This document shows positions 9,132-20,833 of a DNA stretch of 64,000 nt, one piece after another; position 1 is the stretch's first letter; every line of letters begins with the position of its first letter. The DNA is from Demetria terragena DSM 11295 (GTDB lineage Bacteria > Actinomycetota > Actinomycetes > Actinomycetales > Dermatophilaceae): assembly GCF_000376825.1 (NCBI RefSeq), contig NZ_AQXW01000004.1:1922001-1986000 (forward strand), read 5' to 3'. Under the pieces are notes generated by a model that saw only the letters and a program-made list of their open reading frames with translations, was not told where the DNA came from and ran no database searches. The translations under genes were made by a program, and so were the position numbers.

Positions 9132-10181
9132 ATGCCGACACCCAGAAACCGCGCACGGTTTGGCACTGGCGACGGGCCAACGATGCACAGCGTGGCCCAA
9201 CTCGCAGGGGTGTCCGCCCAGACCGTGTCCCGTGTCCTCAGAGACCAGCCCAACGTCGCCGAGAGCACTCGCGCCTCCGTGCTGGAAGCAGTCAATCAAC
9301 TGGGATACCAACGCAATCACGCCGCGAGTGTGCTGTCCTCAGGACGCAGCCGGACCCTGGGCGTGATCATGTGGTCGATGGTTCAGACCTCGGGCCTGCT
9401 GATCTCTCGCGGTATCGAACGTGCAGCCCACCAAGGGGGCTACACCGTCGAGACGATGACCGTCACTGAGCCCCTCATCCCGTCGGTCGAGGCGGCCATG
9501 TCGGCCCTTGTCCACCAAGGAGCAAGCGGAGTTGTCCTTGCGCTCCCCATGAATGAGCCCAGCCCTCGCCTGAGCGAACTGCTCGTTCAGATTCCCTGCG
9601 TGTCACTCGACGGCATGCTGCCCTCGCACGGACCGCAGATCTCCGTTGACCAGGAGGTCATCGCCCAACTGGCGACGAACCACCTACTCGAGTTGGGTCA
9701 CCCCACCGTGTGGCATGTCGCCGGCCGCCGGGACTGGAACGACGCCAGTACCCGGGAGCGGGCATGGCGCCAGGCTCTGCAGCAGGCGGGGTGCACGGTG
9801 CCACCGGTGCAGTACGGCGACTGGACTCCCGAGTCGGGCTATCGCGTGGGGCAGGTGCTGGCCGCCGACCCGCAGGTCACCGCGATCTTCGTCGCCAGTG
9901 ACGAGATGGCCTTTGGCGTCTTGCGTGCCCTGCGCGAGGCGGGACGCAAGGTGCCAGAGCACGTGTCGGTTGTCGGGGTGGACGACATCGCCCTGGCGGC
10001 GTACGCCTCACCGAGCCTGACAACCGTCGCCCAGCCCTTTGAAGACGTCGGCGAGCGCGCGGTGCACCGGCTCCTAGCCCAGGTGGAGGACCGGCCCTAC
10101 GAGCCAGCCGCCGCCATGGAGCCGGCGTTAGTCGTGCGGGACAGCACCGGCGTGCCCGCAGCCGGCCGGTCGAGAAGTTAA
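9132..10181 (+). CDS. LacI family transcriptional regulator
   Basis: The 349-residue protein has an N-terminal LacI helix-turn-helix (MHSVAQLAGVSAQTVSRVLR, then QLGYQRNHAA hinge) followed by a periplasmic-binding-protein-like effector domain ending in VVGVDDIALAAYASPSLTTV. Members bind a sugar or nucleoside and release DNA. As neighbour and divergent partner of the GH101 gene, its effector may be a product of O-glycan release such as galacto-N-biose; this is inference. The start ATG 9132 gives a typical family length and leaves the operator at 9077-9090 outside the gene. Confidence 0.88.
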   Translation: MPTPRNRARFGTGDGPTMHSVAQLAGVSAQTVSRVLRDQPNVAESTRASVLEAVNQLGYQRNHAASVLSSGRSRTLGVIMWSMVQTSGLLISRGIERAAHQGGYTVETMTVTEPLIPSVEAAMSALVHQGASGVVLALPMNEPSPRLSELLVQIPCVSLDGMLPSHGPQISVDQEVIAQLATNHLLELGHPTVWHVAGRRDWNDASTRERAWRQALQQAGCTVPPVQYGDWTPESGYRVGQVLAADPQVTAIFVASDEMAFGVLRALREAGRKVPEHVSVVGVDDIALAAYASPSLTTVAQPFEDVGERAVHRLLAQVEDRPYEPAAAMEPALVVRDSTGVPAAGRSRS

Positions 10182-10511
10182 GCGCCCCAGCCCCTCACGC
10201 CGGTCGAGCAGGCGAGCGCGGGGGTCTCGACAAGCTCGACCGACGTTAAGTGAGCGCTCGACCGACGTGACGGCAAACGCGAGCGCGCAGCCGGGGAGGC
10301 GAGCGCGGCGCTGGCTGGGTCTGGCGGGAGCCCGACGAGGCGCTAGCCGAGACGGGCGGATGGCTGCGCCGCGCTCGTCTTCCTGGCGGAGCGCGGGGGT
10401 CTCGACAAGCTCGACCGGCGTTGGGGGGCTCGACCGACGTTAAGTGGACGCTCGACCGTGGTCTCGATACGGCTCGCGCCAGGGCGCTCGCCTACTCGAC
10501 CGACGGTGGGG
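10182..10511. repeat. Repeat-rich spacer without a gene
   Basis: No convincing gene lies in this stretch. It holds two near-identical copies of a GAGCGCGGGGGTCTCGACAA-type element (10214-10244 and 10389-10422). It also holds two copies of a block with core CTCGACCGACGTTAAGTG (about 10235-10264 and 10429-10458), and the related GTCTCGATACGGCTCGCGCC at 10461-10480. These GTCTCGACAAGCTCGACC elements are short dispersed repeats of the kind common in Micrococcales spacers. They may act as protein-binding or terminator-like elements. They mark the junction between the GH101/LacI cassette and the gyrA operon. Confidence 0.7.
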
Positions 10512-11036
10512 TTACTCGTCGGACAGCGTGAGCTGCACGCCGCCGACGAGTGAGGCGCATACGTTGTAGAGGAAGGCACCCAGTGTCGCCACTGCCGTCA
10601 CCAGGACAACGTCAATCACGCCGATCACCACGGACAACGACACCACTCGGCCAAAGCCGATGTAGTCCATGAGGTCGAAGGTCGAGGTCTCCGCCTCCAA
10701 GGTCGTCAGCATCTCCTGCAGGGAGCTAAAGACTCCCATGCCCGAGAGAACCAGCCACATCATCGCGACCATGACGATGCCGGCAATCGCGGCGGCCACC
10801 GACAGCAAGAACGCAATCTTCATGACCGACCATGGGTCGACTCGCGAAAGCGTCAGCCGAACACGGCGCGGGGTAGCGCGCGGTGGCCGACCACCGGACG
10901 TACGCGCCGCTGGCCGTGCCCGATCCCGTGCGGCACCTGCCTCCGGTCGCGGCCCACGCGCCGTTTTAGGCAGGCGCGCTGCCGGGGCGTCTCCCGAGCG
11001 GGTGGTCTGTTCACCCGCGGAGGAATCAGTGCTCAC
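10512..11036 (-). CDS. DUF3566 membrane protein downstream of gyrA
   Basis: The 174-residue protein has a long charged, Pro/Arg/Ala-rich N-terminus (residues 1-60). Then comes [22 protein letters not shown], an amphipathic entry, and two transmembrane helices separated by a loop, the DUF3566 pattern. Its ATG overlaps the gyrA stop (ATGA, 4 nt), so it is translated with gyrA. It corresponds in position to mycobacterial Rv0007. The function is unknown, possibly cell-envelope or division related in actinobacteria. Confidence 0.85.
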   Translation of the reverse strand: MSTDSSAGEQTTRSGDAPAARLPKTARGPRPEAGAARDRARPAARTSGGRPPRATPRRVRLTLSRVDPWSVMKIAFLLSVAAAIAGIVMVAMMWLVLSGMGVFSSLQEMLTTLEAETSTFDLMDYIGFGRVVSLSVVIGVIDVVLVTAVATLGAFLYNVCASLVGGVQLTLSDE

Positions 11037-13633
11037 GCGTCATCTCCCGGTTCTGCTGACTCACTGTCATTCACGTCGGGTTCAGGCACCGGGGTGGTGT
11101 CATCTCCAGACTCCTCCGACGCTACGGCATCCTCGACTTCGTCCTCGACCTCTCGCTCGGTGTTGCGCGCAACAGCCACGATGGAATCTCCGCGACCAGG
11201 CGTCGCGAACTGCACACCCATCGTCGAGCGGCCCGTCCGGCGGACCTCGTCCACGCGGGAGCGAACGATCTTGCCCTTCTCCATGACGACCATGACTTCG
11301 TTGTCGCCATCGACGGTCAACGCGCCCACCAGGTCTCCGCCTCGATCGCTCAACTGAGCGACCTTGACGCCGAGTGTTGCGCGACCCTTGACGGGATAGT
11401 CGGAGGCCGCCGTGCGCTTGGCCAGTCCATTTTCGAAGACCACGAACACGTCAGGGTCTTCGTCATCGTGGACAACCATCATGCTGAGCAGCTCATCGCT
11501 TGCCCGGAATTTCATGCCCGTGACACCGGAGGTTGCCCGTCCCATTGGACGCAACGTGCTGTCGTCGGCCCGGAAGCGCACCGACTGACCCTTGCGGGAC
11601 ACCAAGAGCACGTCGTCGGTCGCGCTGGCGAGCGCGGCACCGACCAGTTCGTCACCGTCTCGCAGGTTGACGGCGATCAGACCGCCCGACCTGGGGGAGT
11701 CGTACTCGGTCAACCGGGTCTTCTTCACCAGTCCGCGCCGGGTGGCCAGCAGCAAATAGGGCTCCTGGTCATAGGACTTCAGTTCGCGTACCTGCGCGAT
11801 CTGCTCGCCCGGTTGGAAGGCGAGCATGTTGGCCACGTGCTGGCCCTTAGCGTCGCGGGAACCTTCGACCAGGTCATAGCCCTTGATGCGATAGACCCGA
11901 CCGGCGTTGGTGAAGAACAGCAGCCAGTTGTGGGTGGACGTGGTGAAGAAGTGCTCCACCACATCGTCGCCTCGCAACTGCGCGCCACGCACACCCTTGC
12001 CGCCGCGCCGTTGCGAGCGGTACTCGCTGGTCTTGGTGCGCTTGGCATAGCCCCCGCGCGTAATGGTGACGACCACATCCTCTTCCGGGATGAGGTCTTC
12101 CATGTTCATGTCACCGTCAAACGGCACGATCTGGGTACGCCGGTCGTCACCGTGCTTGGCCACGATCTCGGCCAACTCATCGAGCACCAACTGCCGCTGA
12201 CGCTCCGGCTTAGCCAGGATGTCGCGGTAATCATCGATTTCGGCCTGCAACTTGTCGTGCTGGTCGATGATGTTTTGACGCTCCAGCGCGGCGAGCTGAC
12301 GCAACTGCATGTCCAGGATGGCGCGGGCCTGGATGTCATCGACACCCAGAAGTTCCTTCAAACCCTCGCGCGCCACCTCGGCCGACCGCGAACCACGAAT
12401 CAGCGCGATGACCTCATCGAGCATGTCGAGCGCTTTGAGCAGACCGCGCAGAATGTGGATCCGCCGCTCGGCTTCAGCCAGGAGGTATTGAGTGCGGCGA
12501 ACCACGACGTCGATCTGGTGATCAACCCAGTGCCGAATGAACGCCGAAACTGGCAGTGTGCGCGGCACTCCGTCAACCAGGGCCAACATGTTGGCGCCAA
12601 AATTCTGCTGGAGCTGGGTGTGCTTGTAAAGGTTGTTCAGCACCACCTTGGCCACCGCGTCCCGCTTCAACACGATGACGAGGCGCTGACCGGTCCGGCC
12701 AGAGGTTTCATCCCGCAGGTCGGCGATGCCGCGAACGCGGCCCTCCTTGACCAGCAACGCGATCTTCTCCGCGAGCGCGTCCGGGTTGACCTGGTAGGGG
12801 AGTTGGGAGACGACCAGGCAGGTACGCCCCTGAATCTCGTCGACCTCGACCACAGCACGCATCGTGATCGACCCGCGGCCGGTGCGATAGGCCTGCTCAA
12901 TTCCCTTGTGGCCCATGATGAGTGCGCCACTGGGGAAGTCGGGACCGGGAATCAGTTGGAGTGACTTCTCCAGCAGTTCTTCGCGGGTCGCCTCCGGATT
13001 CTCCAGGTACCACTGCGCGGCCGAGGCCACCTCACGCAAGTTGTGTGGCGGGATCTGCGTGGCCATGCCGACCGCGATACCGGCAGAACCGTTGACCAAC
13101 AGGTTGGGGAAGCGGGATGGCAGCACCGTCGGCTGCATCGTCTTGCCGTCGTAATTGGGCTCGAAGTCGACGGTGTCTTTCTCGATGTCGCGCACCAGCT
13201 CCATCGCCAGCGGGGCCATCTTGCACTCGGTGTATCGCGGCGCCGCGGCACCGTCGTTTCCTGGGCTGCCGAAATTGCCCTGGCCATCGACCAACGGGTA
13301 GCGCATCGACCAGTGCTGTACGAGGCGCACCAGCGCGTCATAGATCGCACTGTCGCCGTGCGGGTGGTACTGACCCATCACGTCACCGACGACACGCGAG
13401 CACTTGTTATAGCCGCGGTCGGGCCGGTAGCCACCGTCATACATCGCATACAAAATGCGCCGGTGTACTGGCTTGAGGCCGTCGCGCACATCGGGCAGTG
13501 CACGCGACACGATGACGCTCATCGCGTACTCGATGTAGCTGCGCTGCATCTCCGCGTTGAGGTCAACCGGGTCGACCCGGTTACCGATGACGTTGCCGGC
13601 CTCGTCGAGGACCGGGGGAGTTTCGTCAGTCAT
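11033..13633 (-). CDS. gyrA: DNA gyrase subunit A
   Basis: The 866-residue subunit carries the breakage-reunion domain with the catalytic tyrosine in [11 protein letters not shown] and the GyrA box QRRGGKG (DNA wrapping). C-terminal beta-pinwheel repeats and an acidic tail follow. The quinolone-determining region reads [13 protein letters not shown] with Ser and Asp at the positions equivalent to E. coli 83 and 87, the sensitive-type residues. It works with GyrB to introduce negative supercoils. It lies 57 nt downstream of gyrB on the same strand and overlaps the following DUF3566 gene, so the three form one unit. Confidence 0.98.
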   Translation of the reverse strand: MTDETPPVLDEAGNVIGNRVDPVDLNAEMQRSYIEYAMSVIVSRALPDVRDGLKPVHRRILYAMYDGGYRPDRGYNKCSRVVGDVMGQYHPHGDSAIYDALVRLVQHWSMRYPLVDGQGNFGSPGNDGAAAPRYTECKMAPLAMELVRDIEKDTVDFEPNYDGKTMQPTVLPSRFPNLLVNGSAGIAVGMATQIPPHNLREVASAAQWYLENPEATREELLEKSLQLIPGPDFPSGALIMGHKGIEQAYRTGRGSITMRAVVEVDEIQGRTCLVVSQLPYQVNPDALAEKIALLVKEGRVRGIADLRDETSGRTGQRLVIVLKRDAVAKVVLNNLYKHTQLQQNFGANMLALVDGVPRTLPVSAFIRHWVDHQIDVVVRRTQYLLAEAERRIHILRGLLKALDMLDEVIALIRGSRSAEVAREGLKELLGVDDIQARAILDMQLRQLAALERQNIIDQHDKLQAEIDDYRDILAKPERQRQLVLDELAEIVAKHGDDRRTQIVPFDGDMNMEDLIPEEDVVVTITRGGYAKRTKTSEYRSQRRGGKGVRGAQLRGDDVVEHFFTTSTHNWLLFFTNAGRVYRIKGYDLVEGSRDAKGQHVANMLAFQPGEQIAQVRELKSYDQEPYLLLATRRGLVKKTRLTEYDSPRSGGLIAVNLRDGDELVGAALASATDDVLLVSRKGQSVRFRADDSTLRPMGRATSGVTGMKFRASDELLSMMVVHDDEDPDVFVVFENGLAKRTAASDYPVKGRATLGVKVAQLSDRGGDLVGALTVDGDNEVMVVMEKGKIVRSRVDEVRRTGRSTMGVQFATPGRGDSIVAVARNTEREVEDEVEDAVASEESGDDTTPVPEPDVNDSESAEPGDDA

Positions 13634-13690
13634 GAATTTCCTTGCTAGTCAAAGCAGTTCAAGATTAAGTGCGGGAGGGAGGATCGCGCC

Positions 13691-15775
<2,085 letters not shown>

Positions 15776-15807
15776 TCATACAACGCTCAATGAACCGGGC
15801 GCGGAAA

Positions 15808-15832
15808 CGTCCTGCGGAACTTCCGCAGGACG
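15808..15832 (-). terminator. Perfect hairpin upstream of gyrB
   Basis: An 11-bp perfect stem (CGTCCTGCGGA with TCCGCAGGACG) with a 3-nt loop lies 41 nt before the gyrB start. On the minus strand it is followed by TTTCC, so it could end transcripts from the 16038-16799 gene. It could equally lie in the gyrB leader or promoter and affect supercoiling control. The sequence does not decide between these. Confidence 0.5.
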
Positions 15833-16037
15833 ACCACGGGTAGTGCGCTCGTGCGGTACAGACCGACTATGACGGCCCTACTGACGAGCAACCCTCATCC
15901 TACGCCTTTCCGGCGTCAGAAATCGCGTAGCCATGCCACCTGGGGACCACGAGAAGCCACACGGACACCATCAGCCGTAGGGGATCACGTGCGACGGGGA
16001 TTTCGGACCTCTACGCGGCTCTCATAGCCGCGGAGAT

Positions 16038-16799
16038 TTACTCCTGCTTCGCGATGTAGATGACCGCTGCGCGGCCGCCGGTGCAGACCGTCACGGGTTT
16101 GGCCTTGCAGGCCAACCGATAGTCCTTCTTCGTCGTCGGACTCCAGGCTTTGACGCTGAAGGAAGGCGAACTCTGGTCGGCCGAGTTGACTGCGGTGGCG
16201 ACGTTCTTGGCGAAGCCACAGGTGGTGGTCGGGCCAGCGCCCAGGCCGGCTCCGCAAACCTTGACCCCAGCCGGAAGCCGCGCGGGCGGGGTCGAACTGC
16301 TGGTCGTGCTGGTGGTTTCACTTGGTGAGGTCGAAGACGGCGCCGAACTCGGAGTACTACTGGACGACGGACTCGCCGTGGGAGACGAAGGCACAGCCAG
16401 CGACGTCGGCCCGGCCTGCTCCTGGGTACCACCACCGCGGGTCAACGCAAAGACCAACGCGAGTGCACCCAACGACGCAATGATGACCGCCAACGGCGCC
16501 AGCCAACCCGGGCGCCCTCCAGGCGCGGCCGTTCGTTCCGCAGCCACCCCGGAAGCCGAGCCCCAAGCACCGGGCTCGGGCTCGCGGTCGTCGGGTTGCA
16601 CGGCGGCGTGTCGACCACCTGGGAGGCGGGCGGCCGGAAGGTTGGCGGCCGCAGCCGGGTCGGTCTCATCCTCGGCAGGTGGCGAAGGGTTGTTGCTCGC
16701 AGCGGGTTGTGGCCGGCTCGGCATGGGTGCGATGTACCGCAGATGGGGGTCGCCGGACGGCTGCTTCGCGTCGGCGTCGTCTCCATCAGGTTTCGTCAC
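16038..16799 (-). CDS. Hypothetical single-pass membrane protein with Ser/Thr-rich stalk
   Basis: The 253-residue protein has a Pro/Asp-rich N-terminus (1-95), one transmembrane helix (about 98-118, PLAVIIASLGALALVFAL), and a low-complexity Ser/Thr/Pro stalk (about 125-175). A small extracellular domain follows with four cysteines (VCGAGL, TTCGFA, LACKAK, VCTGG) that could form two disulfides. Similar cysteine-paired domains occur outside the membrane in actinobacterial receptor-kinase-like proteins, but I do not recognise a named family. The start is a GTG at 16799 with a weak AGAAAG ribosome binding site. It sits alone between DUF721 and gyrB. Confidence 0.65.
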   Translation of the reverse strand: MTKPDGDDADAKQPSGDPHLRYIAPMPSRPQPAASNNPSPPAEDETDPAAAANLPAARLPGGRHAAVQPDDREPEPGAWGSASGVAAERTAAPGGRPGWLAPLAVIIASLGALALVFALTRGGGTQEQAGPTSLAVPSSPTASPSSSSTPSSAPSSTSPSETTSTTSSSTPPARLPAGVKVCGAGLGAGPTTTCGFAKNVATAVNSADQSSPSFSVKAWSPTTKKDYRLACKAKPVTVCTGGRAAVIYIAKQE

Positions 16800-16883
16800 G
16801 TGGCTTTTCTTTCTCTGGTGTACGGCGGCCTATCTCCGTCGACCCACGGTAGAGAACTGGCCGGTGACGTGCGAATCGATGTC

Positions 16884-17420
16884 TCAGCCGTAGGTATCGC
16901 GCGGTCCCCGGCCATCGCTTACCGAACGCGGTCCGCGCTTCCACGAGGGCGCCGACGGTCCGACGACCTTGAGGTCCGTGACGACGCCCGACCCGACCGC
17001 TTCATCCATGCGGGCCAGCAGGGTCGAAGCGAGCCAGCGCAACTCAGTTGCCCACGCTGTCGATTCCGCCCGCACCGTCAGGACGCCACCCTCAAAGGAC
17101 ACCGGTGTGGCATGCCCAGCGACGTCGGCGCCGACTATGTCGGCCCACTGGCCCATCACCGAACCCGCCGCAACGTCGACCTTCCAATCGCGATCCCGCA
17201 GGAGTCGGTCCAGTTGGTCGCCGAGCGTTATCGGGTCACGACCCTGCTTATCCGAACCGCGCGATGAGCGTCCTAGTTCGCCCGCGCGCCGGCGGCGAGC
17301 GACGGGGGCACCTGGCCGCAGGCCACGATCCCGCGCCGCCCGACGCATCCGGAAGAGCGCCGCGGCCGCGGCATCCTCGAACTCTGGGTCTGGCTTAGCG
17401 GGCTCGGGCACGTCACTCAT
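16884..17420 (-). CDS. DUF721 (DciA-like) protein
   Basis: The 178-residue protein has a basic N-terminal half ([17 protein letters not shown]) and a DUF721 core ([25 protein letters not shown]...WADIVG, then [17 protein letters not shown]). DUF721 includes DciA, the helicase-loading protein used by bacteria that lack DnaC, which fits a gene next to recF, dnaN and dnaA. Its ATG overlaps the recF stop (ATGA). It is the counterpart of mycobacterial Rv0004. Confidence 0.88.
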   Translation of the reverse strand: MSDVPEPAKPDPEFEDAAAAALFRMRRAARDRGLRPGAPVARRRRAGELGRSSRGSDKQGRDPITLGDQLDRLLRDRDWKVDVAAGSVMGQWADIVGADVAGHATPVSFEGGVLTVRAESTAWATELRWLASTLLARMDEAVGSGVVTDLKVVGPSAPSWKRGPRSVSDGRGPRDTYG

Positions 17421-18604
17421 CCCTGCTCCTCAACCGAACCCAGTTGCACGTGAAACCTCTTGCCCGTCAGCGCCTCTGGTACGTCATCGGCGACGGCCGC
17501 GGTAATGAGCACCTGCTCGGCATCGGCGATCATCCCGGCCAAGCGATGTCGCCTTCCGGCGTCGAGCTCGGCGAATACATCGTCGAGCACGAGCACTGGG
17601 TCGGTCTTCAGGTCATTCCTCAGCAGTTGAAATGCGGCGAGGCGCAGACCCAACGCGAAGGACCAAGACTCGCCGTGACTGGCATACCCCTTGGCGGGAA
17701 GGTCGCCAAGCTGCAGCACCAAGTCATCCCGGTGCGGTCCGACCAAGGTGACGCCGCGCTCCACCTCTTGGGTGCGTACTTGCCCGAAAGTCTCGTGCAT
17801 AGCCCGCGCTAGGTCATCCCGCTCTGGCACGTCACCGGAAGCAATCTGCGCGGCGAGGTCCTCATGCACGCTCGCGCGATAGGTCACCGCTGCGGCCGAT
17901 GCACCGCCACTGACCTCGCCATAGGCATCCGCGAGAAAGGGTCGTAGGTCGTGAAGCAGGCGAAGCCTGGCGTAGGTCAAGGACGCGCCGACTTCGGCGA
18001 GATGCTCGTCCCACACCTCGAGTGTTTGGAGTGTCGACTCCCGTTCGGCATCGACATCGCCACCCACGGGTCGCCGAGATCCCTTGCGCAGCAATGGGGT
18101 TGCCGACTTCAAGAGCGCATTGCGTTGCCGAACAATCTTGTCGTAGTCGGCACGCGCAGCCGCCCATCGTGGTTGCCGAGCCACGAGCAGATCATCTAAG
18201 AACCGACGTCGGACGCTCGGGTCGCCTTTGACCAGCGCAAGGTCCTCTGGAGCAAACAACACGGTTCTCAGGGTGCCCAGAATGTCGCGGGGACGCGTCG
18301 CGGCAGCTCGACCCAACCGCGCCCGATTCGCCTTGCCTGGATTGATCTCCAGCTCGACTAACTGTTCGCGCTGATCCCGCACGACCGCCGCTCGGATGAT
18401 TGCTTGCTCGGCACCCGCACGCACCAGCGGGCCGTCCTGAGCGACTCGATGCGAGGACAAGGTCGCGACATATCCCGCGGCCTCGACGAGGTTCGTCTTG
18501 CCCTGCCCGTTGAACCCAAGGAAAGTCGTCACGCCCGGGCCCAGCGGGACGTCAGCGGTCGCGTACGACCGGAAGTCCGCGAGGGTGAGATGGCGCAGAT
18601 GCAC
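17417..18604 (-). CDS. recF: DNA replication/repair protein RecF
   Basis: The 395-residue SMC-like ATPase has Walker [14 protein letters not shown] near the N-terminus and Walker [16 protein letters not shown] near the C-terminus. With RecO and RecR it loads RecA at single-strand gaps. It starts with GTG at 18604 ([14 protein letters not shown]). It follows gnd at 47 nt and is coupled to the DUF721 gene. A parS-like sequence lies within its 3' end (17443-17456). Confidence 0.97.
   Translation of the reverse strand: MHLRHLTLADFRSYATADVPLGPGVTTFLGFNGQGKTNLVEAAGYVATLSSHRVAQDGPLVRAGAEQAIIRAAVVRDQREQLVELEINPGKANRARLGRAAATRPRDILGTLRTVLFAPEDLALVKGDPSVRRRFLDDLLVARQPRWAAARADYDKIVRQRNALLKSATPLLRKGSRRPVGGDVDAERESTLQTLEVWDEHLAEVGASLTYARLRLLHDLRPFLADAYGEVSGGASAAAVTYRASVHEDLAAQIASGDVPERDDLARAMHETFGQVRTQEVERGVTLVGPHRDDLVLQLGDLPAKGYASHGESWSFALGLRLAAFQLLRNDLKTDPVLVLDDVFAELDAGRRHRLAGMIADAEQVLITAAVADDVPEALTGKRFHVQLGSVEEQG
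17443..17456. promoter_or_regulatory. Candidate parS site in recF
   Basis: GTTGCACGTGAAAC differs at one position from the canonical GTTTCACGTGAAAC recognised by ParB. It lies in the last codons of recF, about 4 kb from oriC on the dnaN side, within the expected origin-proximal zone. Confidence 0.55.
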
Positions 18605-18651
18605 GAGGTGAGGCTATGCGGTCACTCGCGCTCGCGACGACCGGGCGCCTG

Positions 18652-19647
18652 TCACGCCTCGTTGTCGGACTTACCCGGAGCCGCCAGGCCGTGGTCTTTC
18701 TTGGGCTCGGCGGCCGGGCTGACCTCCGCGCCGGACTGGTCCGAGGGTGTTGTCCACGGCTCATCGCCCAGGTGCATGACGGCATGTCCGCCGAACTCCC
18801 CACGCAATGCGGCAACGGCTTGCATCGACGGAGAATTTTCCTGTCGGGAGGCGAACCGTGCAAACAGTGCTGCGCCAAGAACCGGCATGGGTACGGCATG
18901 CTCGATGGCTTCTTCCAACGTCCACCGGCCTTCACCCGAGTCCGTGGTGTAGCCGCTGACGCCCGACAAGTCGGGATTTTCTTCCAGCGCCTTGACCATC
19001 AGGTCCAGGAGCCAGGAACGCACGACCGTGCCTCGGCTCCACGCCTTGAAGGTTCCGGGCACGTCATCGACGATGTCCTTGGCCTGCAGCAACTCATAGC
19101 CCTCGGCGTAGGCGTGCATCAGGCCGTACTCAATGCCGTTGTGCACCATCTTCGCGTAGTGGCCGGCGCCGGTTTTGCCGGCGTGAACGAATCCCTCATC
19201 GACCGGGCCCTCGGGGCGTAGCGCATCGAAGATCCACATGGCCCGCTCAACGTCCTCGGCGGAACCGCCGGCCATCATGCCGTAGCCATTTTCTAGGCCC
19301 CAGATGCCACCGGAGACACCGACGTCGAGATAGTTAATGTCGTGCTTGGCCAGCAGGTCGGCATTGATCTGATCGTCAGTGAACTTGCTGTTACCGCCAT
19401 CAATGACCAGGTCGCCCGCGGACAGCAGGTCGGCGAGCTCAGCGACGGTCTGTCGGGTTGGGTCTCCGTGCGGCACCATGACCCACACAATGCGCGGGGC
19501 TTCCAAGGCCGCGACCAAAGCCTGCAGGGACTCCACATCACTGACCTGCGGATCGCGGTCGTAGCCGACCACGTCGTGACCTGCGCGGCGGATGCGCTCG
19601 CGCATGTTTCCGCCCATTTTTCCGAGACCGATCAAACCCAACTTCAT
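18652..19647 (-). CDS. gnd: 6-phosphogluconate dehydrogenase, decarboxylating (Gnd, short type)
   Basis: The 331-residue protein begins with a Rossmann motif (GLIGLGKMGGNM) and carries the substrate-binding blocks DVGVSGGIWGLENGYGMMAGG and AGKTGAGHYAKMVHNGIEYG of 6-phosphogluconate dehydrogenases. It is the short form of about 300-330 residues common in bacteria, producing ribulose-5-phosphate, CO2 and reduced cofactor in the pentose phosphate pathway. A GGAG ribosome binding site precedes the ATG. It lies between dnaN and recF, as in many actinobacteria. The C-terminal 30 residues are polar and probably disordered. Confidence 0.94.
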   Translation of the reverse strand: MKLGLIGLGKMGGNMRERIRRAGHDVVGYDRDPQVSDVESLQALVAALEAPRIVWVMVPHGDPTRQTVAELADLLSAGDLVIDGGNSKFTDDQINADLLAKHDINYLDVGVSGGIWGLENGYGMMAGGSAEDVERAMWIFDALRPEGPVDEGFVHAGKTGAGHYAKMVHNGIEYGLMHAYAEGYELLQAKDIVDDVPGTFKAWSRGTVVRSWLLDLMVKALEENPDLSGVSGYTTDSGEGRWTLEEAIEHAVPMPVLGAALFARFASRQENSPSMQAVAALRGEFGGHAVMHLGDEPWTTPSDQSGAEVSPAAEPKKDHGLAAPGKSDNEA

Positions 19648-19699
19648 GTCTAGCTCCTTGCTGTGGTGACCCGCGCGGGTGGGACGGAAACGAGAGACG

Positions 19700-20833
19700 T
19701 CAGCTGGCGAACCGTACGGGCATCAGCACATAGCGATAGCTGTCATCAGATTCGCCATCACGTTCCTGCTGACCCGAAATCACCGCCGGACGACCAGCGG
19801 GTTGAGTGAAAGACAACCGGGTAAACGGCTTACCCAAGACGCCCAGACCGTCCAGCATGAACTGCGGATTGAAAGCAATCTCAACTTCGGGTCCGGTCAA
19901 CTGACATTCGAGCGCTTCGCTGGCCTGCGCGTCATCTCCGGTGCCGGCCTCGATGGCCACAACGTCATCAGCGAACCGCAGCCGAACGGGCGTATTGCGC
20001 TCGGCAACCAGGGATACCCGCTTGACCGCCTCGGTCAGGCGGGCCGTGTCAACCACGGCGACCGTGTCAACGCTCGCGGGGAACAGTGAGGTGACCTTGG
20101 GGTACTCGCCATCGAGGAGGCGCGTGGTGGCACGGCGCTGACCGGCCTCGAAGCCCACCAGGCCATCTCCACCGGCTGCCGTCCCCAGCGCAATCTCAAC
20201 CGAACCGGCGGCGCCGAGTGCCTTAGCGGTGTCAGACAAGGTGCGAGCGGGAATCAGGGCCGCATGGCTTGCGTCTGTTGCACCGGGATTCCAGGTGAGT
20301 TCACGCATGGCCAGGCGGTAGCGATCAGTGGCCAGCAGGGTGACCTTCTCACCCTCAATCTCGACCCGGACACCGGTGAGAATGGGCAAGGTGTCACCGC
20401 GATCCGCGGCAATGGAGACCTGAGCTACTGCTTCGGTAAACAGATGTCCATCGATCGACCCGGACGCTTCCGGGGAAGTCGGCAGGGTGGGGTAGTCGTC
20501 GGTCGGCATCTGCTGCAGGCTGAACCGGCTCGAACCACAGGTCACCTGGACTTTGGAACCCTCGCCGGAGATGTCGACTGGTTGGGCCGGCAGGGAGCGT
20601 GAGATGTCGGCCAGCAGGCGGCCCAGGACAAGAACAGTTCCGGGCTCCTCAACCTGAGCATCGACCCGCACCCGGGCAGAAACTTCGTAGTCGAAGGCGC
20701 TGAGGGTCAATCCATCCTCAGTCGCTTCGAGTAGGACGCCTGCCAAGACGGGCACCGGGGGTCGCGGGGATAGTCCGCGTACGACCCAGGTGACGGCTTC
20801 GGCCAAGACGTCGCGTTCGACCCGCAGCTTCAC
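19700..20833 (-). CDS. dnaN: DNA polymerase III beta sliding clamp
   Basis: The 377-residue product has the three-domain clamp fold, starting with MKLRVERDVLAEAVTWVVRGL. It ends with the conserved YVLMPVRF-type tail (YRYVLMPVRFAS). It tethers polymerase III and other partners to DNA. A longer frame extends to 20896, but the GTG at 20833 gives the usual family length of about 376 and is preceded by AGAGGACGG at good spacing, so it is preferred. It lies downstream of dnaA across the oriC spacer. Confidence 0.96.
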   Translation of the reverse strand: MKLRVERDVLAEAVTWVVRGLSPRPPVPVLAGVLLEATEDGLTLSAFDYEVSARVRVDAQVEEPGTVLVLGRLLADISRSLPAQPVDISGEGSKVQVTCGSSRFSLQQMPTDDYPTLPTSPEASGSIDGHLFTEAVAQVSIAADRGDTLPILTGVRVEIEGEKVTLLATDRYRLAMRELTWNPGATDASHAALIPARTLSDTAKALGAAGSVEIALGTAAGGDGLVGFEAGQRRATTRLLDGEYPKVTSLFPASVDTVAVVDTARLTEAVKRVSLVAERNTPVRLRFADDVVAIEAGTGDDAQASEALECQLTGPEVEIAFNPQFMLDGLGVLGKPFTRLSFTQPAGRPAVISGQQERDGESDDSYRYVLMPVRFAS

